From Verrucomicrobia bacterium SCGC AAA164-E04 (GTDB taxonomy: Bacteria > Verrucomicrobiota > Verrucomicrobiia > Limisphaerales > AAA164-E04), in contig KB912001.1 of NCBI GenBank assembly GCA_000383715.1, positions 62,001 through 126,000 on the forward strand: DNA of 64,000 nt. Reading direction: 5' to 3'. Within the stretch, counting starts at the first letter, position 1. Every line of letters begins with the position of its first letter. The position numbers were made by a program, and so were the translations under genes. Below, one piece after another: positions 26,087 to 34,193 of the stretch. A model generated the notes under the pieces. It ran no database searches, was not told where the DNA came from, and was given only the letters and a program-made list of their open reading frames with translations.

Positions 26087-28612
26087 TCAGTAACCTCCCC
26101 CCCGAAAAACCTGTTTGCGAAGAGACTCATTGGCTATTTTATGGAAGTTCTTTTCCCAAAGAACATTCATTTCAGGCCGAAGCATTTCCATGATGTTTTC
26201 TTGTTGTTGTTGATCCAGCTTCTGAAGCAATTCAAGAGCTGAAGGAACGTTCTCCAGGGAATGATAAAACAATCTTTTTTCAGCCTGATTCAGTTGGGAA
26301 TAATATTGGTGCATGCCCAGTAAAACTTCTCCGAGTGCTGACTTTGGACCAAGGATGGGACGATAATCCTTCTCAAATTGTTCTGAGGATAATCTCCCCT
26401 GCCCCTTGAGCGCAACATCCATAGCCCTGCGGGATCCAACATTTTCAAGCAGGTATGAAGCCATGAGGCAGCCAAAAGGTCCGATCTGTGAGGATCTGGC
26501 CAGTTCAAACAATATTTGCTCCGAATGAGAACTTGCACGCTCGTGAAGCAGCATGGCCTCTATGCTCATTATCCAAGGCCACGACCCTCTTGGAAAGAGA
26601 TCATCCTTGATTTGAAAAAGCACCGTCAAGGCGATCTGTTGGAAAGGATTGCTCGCTGAAACGGTTTGATTTCTCAATTTCAGGGCAAGCTTTTCTCCAA
26701 TTGTACGAACAGGAACTTCCACGCCGTTTTGTTGCACTACATCGGACCAGTCCAGACGTCCGAGCTGAAAATTACCCTCATCTTTCGCTTTCCAAACTCT
26801 TTGAACCAATAATCCTGTTTTTGAAATTAGTCCGGCGAATATTCCACCCTGTTGGGACGCATCCTGATTGGATGCCTGTGGCGCAAAAAAGGCAGGAGAA
26901 ATCCATTCTGTCAAAAACCCCAAAAAACTTCCGAACCGGTTGGATCTATCAAGGGTGTTGACGGATGAATCCGTGGCATGGATGGTAGACGCCATGGTTT
27001 TGCGCAAGGCATCGCTTTGCATGAAGGCCTTCATGACAAGACGTGATGTTTCTGTGTCACGCAATTCCAGAAGAGCCAGGGAGTGATGCGTTAAATCCAA
27101 TTCCATCAACAGGTCCATGCTTTCGAATTTCTTTTCAATATATAAAGAATCGTCCTTAATTTCAGTTTGGACACCCTCCCGATTTATAAACCCGATGGAA
27201 ACCACTGGGGCAATATTGAGTGCAAGCATTTCCTTGAACGAATGCTGGTGCTGGGTATTGAACCCCATACCAAGCATGAAGTTAAATAAGGAACCATCCT
27301 CCTCGGGGTCTGGAATGGGAAGCATGTCAGCGAATATGGTCACACCCCCAGCACTGCTTGGCATATCATCAGCCTGGGCAATGTATCTTTTTTGAAGATC
27401 TGGCAGAAAAAAACCAAATCCGGTCGTTGGGGAAAAACCCAAAGCGGCCAGCGGCTCATTCACACCCTCAGTTTTTTCGTCAAGAACACTCAGCATGAAC
27501 CCTTCATTGGAGATGATAAGCTGAATTTCACTCACGACACGATCAGGAGCCAGCAATGGGGCAGCAATGCGATGAAATGCTTGCAAAGACACCGTGTCGA
27601 GGTGTTTCAGATTGAAATCCATCACCAGATCTTTTTTCCAGTAGGTTAAATCCTGAAGTTCATCGAAAAAACTTAGAATAGCTTGATCTCCTGGAGAGAA
27701 CGATTGTTTTAGAGGCGGAGCATCTTTGAAATCCCGCAATTGCAGGCCCATTTTCACCAACCCTTTGCCCTGATCTTTTTCAAAGGAGATTTCATGCTTA
27801 AGAAAACGTGCAGATGCACGCAGCTTTTTCTCGACTCGCTTGCCCAATCCGTCATCAAAAGCCATGCCTGTTTTCAATTGCAGATATTCAAGAACATCCT
27901 CTCTGGAGTTATTCAAAGACCCTTCCACCTCTATTGTTCCTAGCACGAATGGACGATGTTTCTCTTTGAAAGCCACATGCATGTCTGCAACTTTTAAATT
28001 TGTTCGGCGCGTGATGGTAACCTCACCTTTGAGATGGCTACCCGATTCTGCTAGGAAGGTGTTCACATTGTGCTCGAAGTTCAGGGGATTGAGTGCCTCG
28101 TCCATCAAGGCAGGCCGATCCATTTTCCACGCAACGGGCACATAATCTGATCCATCCCCATCCGGGGGGTTTACAAGGACCTGTTTAAGCTTTTCCCGGG
28201 ATGAAAATGCATTGTTTGGGTCGAAAGTAATCTGACCGCATTGATAAGGTTCTCCTTCCTTGATTAGAAATGTAAATGGCGTCTCCACTCCTCCCGCTCG
28301 TAAAAGACGAACTTCCACATCCGCAAATCCAGCATGAAGATAACCGGCCCGCACGAGTCGACAAACAATGCCAGGAAAACTTTCTACCGCCGCACTGCGA
28401 TGGGCAGCAGCCCAGTAGACTGTTGATTGCGAAAGTCCATCTGCAATTTGCTCAAGAGTATAGGATTGTTGACCTTCGAATTGAAGGCTCTGAGGATCCT
28501 TGTAGAAATCCATGAACCTAAACACCTCATCGAGCTTTTCAACTGATTCAGGTGTTGCCTCGACAACATACAAAGAGTAAATAATAAGACTATATATAAA
28601 TTTAATTCTCAT
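26087..28612 (-). CDS. Large exported protein with POTRA-like N-terminus and no barrel
   Basis: This 841-residue protein has a short leader ('SLIIYSLYVVEA', about 8-19). The first 320 residues look like POTRA modules: 'RAGYLHAGFADVEVRLL' with 'FTFLIKEGEPYQCGQITFDP', then 'FVLGTIEVEGSLNNSREDVL' with 'KKLRASARFLKHEISFE'. These match the beta-alpha-alpha-beta-beta units of BamA/TamA proteins. The remaining 500 residues are mixed alpha/beta to helical, lack an outer-membrane barrel and lack the terminal aromatic residue of barrel proteins; the protein ends R-G-G-G-Y. I do not recognise this part. It may be a periplasmic or surface scaffold rather than a translocation pore. It is monocistronic and followed by 1.4 kb of non-coding DNA upstream. 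Confidence 0.7.
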   Translation of the reverse strand: MRIKFIYSLIIYSLYVVEATPESVEKLDEVFRFMDFYKDPQSLQFEGQQSYTLEQIADGLSQSTVYWAAAHRSAAVESFPGIVCRLVRAGYLHAGFADVEVRLLRAGGVETPFTFLIKEGEPYQCGQITFDPNNAFSSREKLKQVLVNPPDGDGSDYVPVAWKMDRPALMDEALNPLNFEHNVNTFLAESGSHLKGEVTITRRTNLKVADMHVAFKEKHRPFVLGTIEVEGSLNNSREDVLEYLQLKTGMAFDDGLGKRVEKKLRASARFLKHEISFEKDQGKGLVKMGLQLRDFKDAPPLKQSFSPGDQAILSFFDELQDLTYWKKDLVMDFNLKHLDTVSLQAFHRIAAPLLAPDRVVSEIQLIISNEGFMLSVLDEKTEGVNEPLAALGFSPTTGFGFFLPDLQKRYIAQADDMPSSAGGVTIFADMLPIPDPEEDGSLFNFMLGMGFNTQHQHSFKEMLALNIAPVVSIGFINREGVQTEIKDDSLYIEKKFESMDLLMELDLTHHSLALLELRDTETSRLVMKAFMQSDALRKTMASTIHATDSSVNTLDRSNRFGSFLGFLTEWISPAFFAPQASNQDASQQGGIFAGLISKTGLLVQRVWKAKDEGNFQLGRLDWSDVVQQNGVEVPVRTIGEKLALKLRNQTVSASNPFQQIALTVLFQIKDDLFPRGSWPWIMSIEAMLLHERASSHSEQILFELARSSQIGPFGCLMASYLLENVGSRRAMDVALKGQGRLSSEQFEKDYRPILGPKSALGEVLLGMHQYYSQLNQAEKRLFYHSLENVPSALELLQKLDQQQQENIMEMLRPEMNVLWEKNFHKIANESLRKQVFRGGGY

Positions 28613-28758
28613 ATCTTTGACTCAACTTATTTCGGGTCGCAATCAACCCGCTAACTGACAAAACATACTCGGAACATCAACGTGGATGAGAAGGCTGTTG
28701 CGTCTTAGGGAACGGTCCTTCACATTCAAAACAATCGATATAGTTATGCCCTATATGT

Positions 28759-28843
28759 ATTAAACGCCATGAAGCTACCGGAAGGGCCATTATTAATTCA
28801 TAATGTCGTTGTAGTCACGTCATGGAAAAACCTCCTGTTGAAG
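28759..28843 (+). repeat. Diverged direct repeat, copy 1
   Basis: It begins ATTAAACGCCA and shares with copy 2 the ordered blocks AAACGCCA, AAGGGCC, ATTCATA, ATGT-GT-TAGTCA, CCATG-like and TGAAG, with small indels between them. The offset between copies is 468 bp. It is non-coding. Confidence 0.45.
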
Positions 28844-29226
28844 TATATGGGGAGAATAGAAGCATGATTTGTGGATGGGTTTACTTTTCTGAATGATGCA
28901 GGCAGTGTATGGCTTGAATGGTTCACCACAAACGGAACAGCCAGCATTTTTTAACATCCTCTTACAGCTTCCGGATCGTGGTCTTCTTGGTCTGACAGTC
29001 CATGAAGGCTTAATGAGAAAGACTCTCAGGGAGATGAGCCATGTTATTGTTCCCGTATACAGCTTACCCCAAACTTTATCGTAGCATTTAGTCGCTCAAA
29101 ACTTGCATCCAAGGTAGCGGGTGAGGCTGCACCCAAACCCGTCTGTCTCCTCCTGGTATGCTTCAACTCGGAGTGAGCGATCGCAAACAATGCAATAAAC
29201 GTAGTCAGTCCATTTCCTCATATTCG

Positions 29227-29316
29227 ATTAAACGCCACGCACCTGCCAAAAGGGCCTTTATGACATTCATACTATGTTGGTAGTCATACCATGCCGGTAA
29301 CAATCTTCTTCTGAAG
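29227..29316 (+). repeat. Diverged direct repeat, copy 2
   Basis: It starts ATTAAACGCCA and continues with the same ordered blocks as the copy at 28759-28843, at about two-thirds identity by eye. No third copy was noticed in the window. It may be a remnant of a larger duplication or of a small dispersed element. Confidence 0.45.
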
Positions 29317-30007
29317 ATCCAAAAACTAAGCAAGGATCGGAGCAGGGTGAAAGACACGACCAAAAGATCCTACAGGCAAAGTTTTGGTATATTATCCTGT
29401 TAGAGCTTAGACCGATCCTGCTTGAACGCTTCATCACATGTTGCTTTTTGAAAACACAGAGATGTCCATGCCATCCCCTGATCCTCCAACGATGGTTCAG
29501 GGGAAAAAAGATCGTTGTGAGTTCTTTTGACAGGGTTTACCCACTGTCAATCTTGACCGTGACTATTAATCAACCCCATTCCAAAAAAATCCCCATGATG
29601 TACCCTCTGCCCTGTCGTCGCATCGCCTAAGTCCTTTCTATTGCTCCAGACTCACTTTCAAAGTGGATCAGCCCCAGTGATCTCGACTAGATGAGCAAGT
29701 GCAGTTGGTCTTGAACACAAACAAAAAACACGGTGATTTTTCCAGAATATTTGCAAGTTCCTTGAGTCAGCAGGTATAAGAAGCGAATTTGAATTAACTT
29801 GAATCCTTTTTGCAGGGAAAGGGATTACGATGGACGGAAGACTCATCGGTTCGAAATTTGGCAACGGTTTATCGTGCATCAAAAGAGCATTCTCAGGAAC
29901 CTCATTCGACATCTGAAACCACGCATTCCATTGAACAATCAATGCCTGCTTGAAAAGTATTCTTAAATTATTAATATGCCTGATAATAGGCACTTTCAAT
30001 TATCATT

Positions 30008-31504
30008 ATGAAATTTAATTATAAATCTAATCTAATCCCAATGCTATGGCTGGTCATGAACCATGCAATTGCTGAAAACCAGCCCTATAAAGCTAGTTGG
30101 CAGCAATTCCGCGGCCCAGCAGCAAACTCCATAGCATTCGACCAAAACATACCAGCTGATCTAATTTCAGAGAAAAACTTAATCTGGAAGACACAAATTC
30201 CAAAAGGGCATTCTTCGCCTTGCATCTGGGAAGATAAAATCTTTTTGACAGGGTATTACCAGAATGCATTTCAAATAATGTGTTTGGATCGAAAAACCGG
30301 AAAAAAAATCTGGGGGCAAAGTCGGGAAATGCCTGAGCTAGGGAGGTATGATCATGTTGCAGCCGCCCCTGCCAACCCCACACCGACAACAAACGGTAAA
30401 ACAGTTCTATTTTACTTCGATGATTATGGACTGATTGCCACGGATTTGAATGGTGCCAATCAGTGGGAGAAAAAAATGTCTTCCACAAATAATTCCTTCA
30501 GCTACGGAGCCTCCCCGATCATTGTTGACGACAAAATATTGCTGAACAGGGATGGAGGGCTTGATTCGAGCCTTTTGTGTCTGGATCTTAAAAGCGGAAC
30601 AGAAGTCTGGAGAGCGATGCGTCCGGACATGATGCCTAGCTTTTGCACGCCTTATTTCACAGAAAGCAACGGCGAAGAGCTTATTCTGAGCGGTGGCAGC
30701 AGCCAGTTAGTGGCTTACAGTCTCAAGTCGGGTGAAGAAAAATGGAATGTGACAGGTTTACCGTCTTTCGTATGCCCTTCTCCGACTGCTTCAAATGGAG
30801 TCATTGTTTTTGGAGGATGGACCACTGCTCATGTTTCGGGGAAAACACGAGTAGAATCTACTTTTGGTGAAGACTCAGGAGTTTCAGAAGTAGCTTTGCA
30901 AAATCCTGAGAGTTTTTTTCAAGAATTTGATACCAATAAAGACGGTCAGCTGACAAAAAGTGAATTCCCACCAAGCCGCGCCAAAGATGCTTTTAATTGG
31001 ATTGATTCGAATGCTAACGGATTTGTTTCATTAAACGAGTTATCCATTCTTTACTCAGAAACAGATATAGCTCCGGGCAGGAATGTTATCGTTGGAATAA
31101 AACAAGGGGGCAATGGAGATGTAACAAAAACAAACGTTCTATGGGAACTTCGACGGGGTTTGCCCTATGTAGCTTCACCGCTGATCGTGAATGCAAAAGT
31201 TTATCTCTTTGCCAAAGGCGGTTACGCAACTTGCGTAGACCTGCAAACAGGCAAACCATACTACCTGAAGGAACGATTAGGTATAGGCGGGGAATACTAT
31301 GCTAGCCCAATTGCAGTTGATAATAAGATTATTGTTTGTTCACATCGGGGCACTGTTTTTTTTCTTGCAGAGTCAGAAAATTTCAAATTATTGAGATCAG
31401 TAGACCTTGGCGAAAAAGTCTATGCGACTCCTGCAGTGGTTGATTCCAAACTTTATATCAGAAGTTCTGATCATTTGTGGGCTTGGGGCAACCATGTAAA
31501 TTAG
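30008..31504 (+). CDS. Secreted PQQ-like beta-propeller protein with EF-hand pair
   Basis: This 498-residue protein has a Sec leader (about 1-22). An eight-bladed PQQ-type propeller with tryptophan-docking blades follows: 'WQQFRGPAANSIAFDQ', 'CLDRKTGKKIWGQSREMPEL', 'CLDLKSGTEVWRAM' and 'CVDLQTGKPYYLKERLGIGG'. An EF-hand pair is inserted at about 300-345 ('DTNKDGQLTKSEF' and 'DSNANGFVSLNEL'). No dehydrogenase active-site Cys pair or PQQ-binding set is seen, so this is more likely an outer-membrane or secreted scaffold or sensor of the kind abundant in PVC bacteria than an enzyme. The insertion suggests calcium-dependent stability. The ATG at 30008 begins directly before the leader. Confidence 0.82.
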   Translation: MKFNYKSNLIPMLWLVMNHAIAENQPYKASWQQFRGPAANSIAFDQNIPADLISEKNLIWKTQIPKGHSSPCIWEDKIFLTGYYQNAFQIMCLDRKTGKKIWGQSREMPELGRYDHVAAAPANPTPTTNGKTVLFYFDDYGLIATDLNGANQWEKKMSSTNNSFSYGASPIIVDDKILLNRDGGLDSSLLCLDLKSGTEVWRAMRPDMMPSFCTPYFTESNGEELILSGGSSQLVAYSLKSGEEKWNVTGLPSFVCPSPTASNGVIVFGGWTTAHVSGKTRVESTFGEDSGVSEVALQNPESFFQEFDTNKDGQLTKSEFPPSRAKDAFNWIDSNANGFVSLNELSILYSETDIAPGRNVIVGIKQGGNGDVTKTNVLWELRRGLPYVASPLIVNAKVYLFAKGGYATCVDLQTGKPYYLKERLGIGGEYYASPIAVDNKIIVCSHRGTVFFLAESENFKLLRSVDLGEKVYATPAVVDSKLYIRSSDHLWAWGNHVN

Positions 31505-31580
31505 CAATGCTTGCCCACAATCGAATTAGAGCAGGAAAGGTAACCTCCTCTCTTATCTCTGACATCCAACTAAAAACTAA

Positions 31581-31810
31581 ACGCATCTTTATCAGACACT
31601 GGTCGAGATTACGAGAACTGATCCACTTGAAAAGTTCGTCCGGATCGATAGAAAGGACTCAGACGATGAAAGTAGCAAATACTCAAGCGAACAGAAGATC
31701 CGCATCCTGCGTGAACAGGAAAGCTGCAGGATAACAATCAAGGATGCGGTGGCGACTGCGGCAGCAGCTGTGGCGGAGGTTGTGGAGGTGGGTGCGGTGG
31801 TGGTGATTAG
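31581..31810 (+). pseudogene. Frameshifted gene 3' end with Cys/Gly-rich tail
   Basis: One frame (31581-31721) reads as charged protein text ('LVEITRTDPLEKFVRIDRKD', 'SSKYSSEQKIRILREQE'). A frame shifted by one base continues 'KLQDNNQGCGGDCGSSC' and ends in a Gly/Cys repeat of the form C-G-G-G before TAG at 31808. Adding one A to the A3 run near 31720 joins the two frames seamlessly. The upstream part begins after a stop, so the 5' end of the gene is lost. The Gly/Cys tail resembles C-termini of some small metal- or membrane-associated proteins. The helical block resembles the start of IS3-type OrfA only superficially. Confidence 0.45.
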
Positions 31811-31830
31811 CCACGCGCGCGCACGACGCT

Positions 31831-31851
31831 CACAAGATTTTAAGTCTTGTG
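31831..31851. terminator. Short hairpin after the Cys/Gly-rich remnant
   Basis: CACAAGA (31831-31837) and TCTTGTG (31845-31851) pair around a 7-nt loop, 20 bp after the TAG of the remnant. There is no T-run. The remaining sequence to 31958 shows nothing else. Confidence 0.3.
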
Positions 31852-31958
31852 CGGCTTAGCAGTATCAGGACTGAAGGTTGCTTAGAATACGTGTTAGGCT
31901 TCCAAAACCTCTTACGGTTTGTAATGGAAGCTTCTGATGCTTCAGGCAAACTTAAGCG

Positions 31959-32189
31959 ATGGGGATTCGCAATTTAATAAACCGATGGGGCAGTCTCATA
32001 GTATTCGTAATATTCTTCGGTGCTTGGTGGATGGTTCATAACTTTGATTGGGCAAAGGAAATCCTCCTGAACTTCGCGGCTGGTCCATATTTCTGGCCAT
32101 CGCTCATCGCGATTTTTGCAATCTTTGGTTACCTTGACTGGCATAACGGCAGCCGCTACGGAGGAGGAGGGGTAAGGCTTGAAAAGTAA
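31959..32189 (+). CDS. Small two-helix membrane protein
   Basis: This 76-residue protein has two hydrophobic helices, 'WGSLIVFVIFFGAWWMVHNF' and 'FWPSLIAIFAIFGYLDW', separated by a short loop, and a glycine-rich basic tail 'GSRYGGGGVRLEK'. I recognise no family. Its last 11 bases overlap the next small gene, which would start at TTG 32179, suggesting coupled translation. The composition is clearly membrane-like, so it is probably real despite its size. Confidence 0.5.
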   Translation: MGIRNLINRWGSLIVFVIFFGAWWMVHNFDWAKEILLNFAAGPYFWPSLIAIFAIFGYLDWHNGSRYGGGGVRLEK

Positions 32190-32397
32190 GGAAAGTGAAT
32201 GTACTTTCTGTGGAGAGGCATGCGATGTGTCCAATGCTCTTAAGAATCGTGGCAACGCATGGATTCACTATGAATGTGTCGCTGACCAAATGTCTGAAAC
32301 TCCCTACAGCAAGTTGCCCCTAAAGGATGTCTTAAGGCGTCTGACTCTGAACGGGTATGCAATTATGACATCACGAATGACAATTGGATGGAGGTGA
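32179..32397 (+). CDS. Small Cys/His protein, zinc-finger-like
   Basis: This 72-codon frame starts with TTG and overlaps the end of the membrane-protein gene. The N-terminal part has 'CTFCGEACDVSNALKNRG' then 'WIHYECVADQM', a C-x2-C ... H-x2-C arrangement that could hold one zinc ion, like treble-clef or LIM-type fingers. The last 17 residues (after 'DVLRRL') are less protein-like, and a neighbouring frame becomes protein-like there, so a frameshift near 32345 is possible. The stop is TGA. The family is unknown. Confidence 0.45.
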   Translation: MKSKESECTFCGEACDVSNALKNRGNAWIHYECVADQMSETPYSKLPLKDVLRRLTLNGYAIMTSRMTIGWR

Positions 32398-32540
32398 GGT
32401 ATTCAAGAACATACAAGGGACATCCCACTTTTACTGCCGTATGGAGTAAACAACAGAACCTTAAAACCAAAAAACCATTGGAAGGATTTTGCAAATTGGG
32501 ACTGAGCAAAAAATCTGGCAAGCGGATAGTAACGGGATAG
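32388..32540 (+). CDS. Small ORF, possible continuation of the preceding gene
   Basis: A 50-codon frame starts at ATG 32388, overlapping the previous stop by 10 bp. It encodes 'MEVRYSRTYKGHPTFTAVWS' and a lysine-rich tail. The same frame is open upstream and reads 'NYDITNDNW' before the ATG, which looks coding. It may therefore be the true C-terminus of 32179-32397 after a frameshift. It ends 32 bp from the 3' end of the selenocysteine tRNA on the other strand. Confidence 0.3.
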   Translation: MEVRYSRTYKGHPTFTAVWSKQQNLKTKKPLEGFCKLGLSKKSGKRIVTG

Positions 32541-32572
32541 TGAACGGATACTGACAGGATTCTGGCGAATAG

Positions 32573-32669
32573 TGGCGGAGAGGGTGCGAATCGAACACAC
32601 CGGAGACGGCTTGACCGCCTCCCAACGGTTTTGAAGACCGCGGGGACCACCAGGCACCCTCCACTCTCC
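32573..32669 (-). tRNA. selC: tRNA-Sec (anticodon UCA)
   Basis: Read on the minus strand, the 97-nt gene starts G-G-A-G-A-G and ends G-C-C-A, with the CCA encoded at 32573-32575. The anticodon loop CTTCAAA (32630-32636 on +) carries TCA, flanked by CGGT / ACCG. The extra arm is long and self-paired: GGAGGCGG with CCGTCTCC over eight base pairs including one G-T. The T arm is GTGTG-TTCGATT-CGCAC. An extended D stem (GGGTGCC / GGTCCCC with a mismatch) around TGGT also fits tRNA-Sec. The first six acceptor pairs are perfect; position 7 is a T-C mismatch. The UCA anticodon, long extra arm and length make this a selenocysteine tRNA rather than a Ser tRNA. A TTGTCT-N17-TAAGCT pair upstream could be its promoter. 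Confidence 0.85.
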
Positions 32670-32939
32670 ATTGAAGCTCAAGCTTAGAGTGATCTTTCTT
32701 GCTAGACAAGAGATGGAATTGGCTTTTTATGAAATTCTCAGGCACGTCCAGTAATTCCCTGCGTTGAAGGAACGAACAAGAGTCAAACGCCCCACTGATG
32801 ATTGCTTCTCGTCATTCTCCTGACAGGACTTTGGCTTGCGATTTCAAATGCGGTCGGCCTTGGTCGCTGGATATTTCACAAGTAAAACAAGCCCCCGTTC
32901 GTACTTGATCCCTTTGGATGGCTTGCTTAATTTGTGGAT

Positions 32940-33989
32940 GTGAAATGTTCGAAAAAATCTTTAATTGGTAAATCTGCTGCTGTGCTGTGCGGTTTGCTTC
33001 TGGCATCCATCATTCAGCTTTCAGCAGCGAACCCCAAGGTCACCATGAAAACTACTCTCGGCGATGTTGTGCTGGAATTGGATGCTGAGAAGGCTCCCAT
33101 CTCAACACTGAATTTCCTCAGGTATGCCCAATCAAAATACTATGATGGTACTGTCTTCCATCGTGTGATACCCACATTCATGATTCAAGGGGGTGGCTTT
33201 GATGCAAAGCTGGACAAGAAACTCAAAGGGCTCATGGCACCGATCAAGAACGAATGGACAAATGGTCTGAAAAACAAGCGCGGCACCATTGCAATGGCTC
33301 GCACCAATGCTCCTGATTCCGCAACTTCACAATTCTTCATCAATGTCGTGGATAATGGATCCCTGGATCAGGCTCGTGGAGGTGCTGCTTACGCTGTGTT
33401 TGGTAAAGTAGTGGAAGGTATGGAAAACGTGGATAAAATTCGCAACACTCAAACCAAGACGGATGCCAAATATCCCGGTGGCAAAGTAGTACCCGCAACC
33501 CCTGTCGTGATCGAGTCCGTCACACTGAAGGGTAAATACGATCTTGCTGCGTTAGAATCAACTGTCGCGGCTTTAGCAAAGAAAGAAGTCAAAAAAGTGA
33601 GTTCAGAAAAAGAAAAAGGGGAAGCGTTCCTGACCGAAAACCGTAAGAAGGAAAACGTCAAAGAAACGGCATCCGGTCTGCAGTATATCATCGAGGAAGC
33701 CGGGTCGGCGGAAAAACCGGGGCCTACGGATCAAGTGGAAGTCCATTACCGCGGCACCTTGCTCGATGGCACGGAGTTTGACAGTTCATACAAACGGAAT
33801 GAGACCATTGTATTTGGATTGAATCAGGTTATTCCAGGCTGGACCGAGGGTGTGCAGCTGTTAGGTAAGGGTGGAAAAATCAAACTATTCATTCCATCCA
33901 ATTTGGCCTACGGCGAAAGAGGTGCGGGTGGCCTGATACCCCCTAATGCTGCTTTGATATTCGACGTCGAATTGATTGATATCAAATAA
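32940..33989 (+). CDS. Dual-domain peptidyl-prolyl isomerase: cyclophilin-FKBP fusion
   Basis: This exported protein of about 349 residues starts with GTG (32940, or 32934), followed by a Sec leader ('[19 protein letters not shown]'). The first domain (about 35-205) is cyclophilin: '[20 protein letters not shown]', '[15 protein letters not shown]', 'GTIAMAR' and '[10 protein letters not shown]'. A charged linker (about 205-245) leads to an FKBP domain: '[10 protein letters not shown]', '[19 protein letters not shown]', '[17 protein letters not shown]' and '[20 protein letters not shown]'. Both active sites look intact, so the protein should speed proline isomerisation in the periplasm. It is monocistronic and ends at a strong terminator. 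Confidence 0.9.
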   Translation: MKCSKKSLIGKSAAVLCGLLLASIIQLSAANPKVTMKTTLGDVVLELDAEKAPISTLNFLRYAQSKYYDGTVFHRVIPTFMIQGGGFDAKLDKKLKGLMAPIKNEWTNGLKNKRGTIAMARTNAPDSATSQFFINVVDNGSLDQARGGAAYAVFGKVVEGMENVDKIRNTQTKTDAKYPGGKVVPATPVVIESVTLKGKYDLAALESTVAALAKKEVKKVSSEKEKGEAFLTENRKKENVKETASGLQYIIEEAGSAEKPGPTDQVEVHYRGTLLDGTEFDSSYKRNETIVFGLNQVIPGWTEGVQLLGKGGKIKLFIPSNLAYGERGAGGLIPPNAALIFDVELIDIK

Positions 33990-34121
33990 GACATTTGTCT
34001 TTGATCCTCTATTTCTTGCTTGAGATTTGCTGAAGCGAAGGGACACGAACGTCGTTTTAAAAAATTTGTTTTTTTGTAACAAAAAGGACACGGCAGCGGG
34101 AAATAATCAAAGACAAAATGG

Positions 34122-34154
34122 AAGCCGGGTTCCCATGAGGAACCCGGCTTTTTT
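34122..34154 (+). terminator. Factor-independent terminator after the isomerase gene
   Basis: AAGCCGGGTTCC (34122-34133) and GGAACCCGGCTT (34139-34150) form a perfect 12-bp stem around a 5-nt loop. T6 (34149-34154) follows. This is the clearest terminator of the window. Confidence 0.9.
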
Positions 34155-34193
34155 AGTTTCAATTTAGCTCGACTTAACTATTGAAGAAGAAGC

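Larger units (their letters stand above)
28613..30007. other. Long non-coding region with a diverged repeat pair
   Basis: These 1395 bp lie between the POTRA-like gene (-) and the PQQ-propeller gene (+). The open frames 28893-29084 (+) and 29658-29999 (-) have no leader, domain or start signal and are not called. Two copies of an 85-90 bp element lie at 28759 and 29227. An inverted repeat CCCCTGA / TCAGGGG (29475-29503) is followed by A6, which does not fit a terminator on either strand. The content suggests decayed sequence. Confidence 0.5.

Noticed and set aside
29658-29999. 113-codon minus-strand ORF upstream of the PQQ-propeller gene
   Set aside because: No domain, no leader and no start signal; it lies in the promoter region of the plus-strand gene.
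31656-31725. IS3-type transposase OrfA start ('SSEQKIRILREQE')
   Set aside because: The similarity is short, the upstream text in the same frame does not fit OrfA, and no inverted repeats or OrfB are present. A decayed non-mobile gene fits better.
32395-32506. Possible selenocysteine readthrough of the TGA at 32395, close to tRNA-Sec
   Set aside because: The frame stays open for 36 codons after TGA, but the text is not protein-like, no convincing hairpin follows directly, and a different frame is coding-like there.
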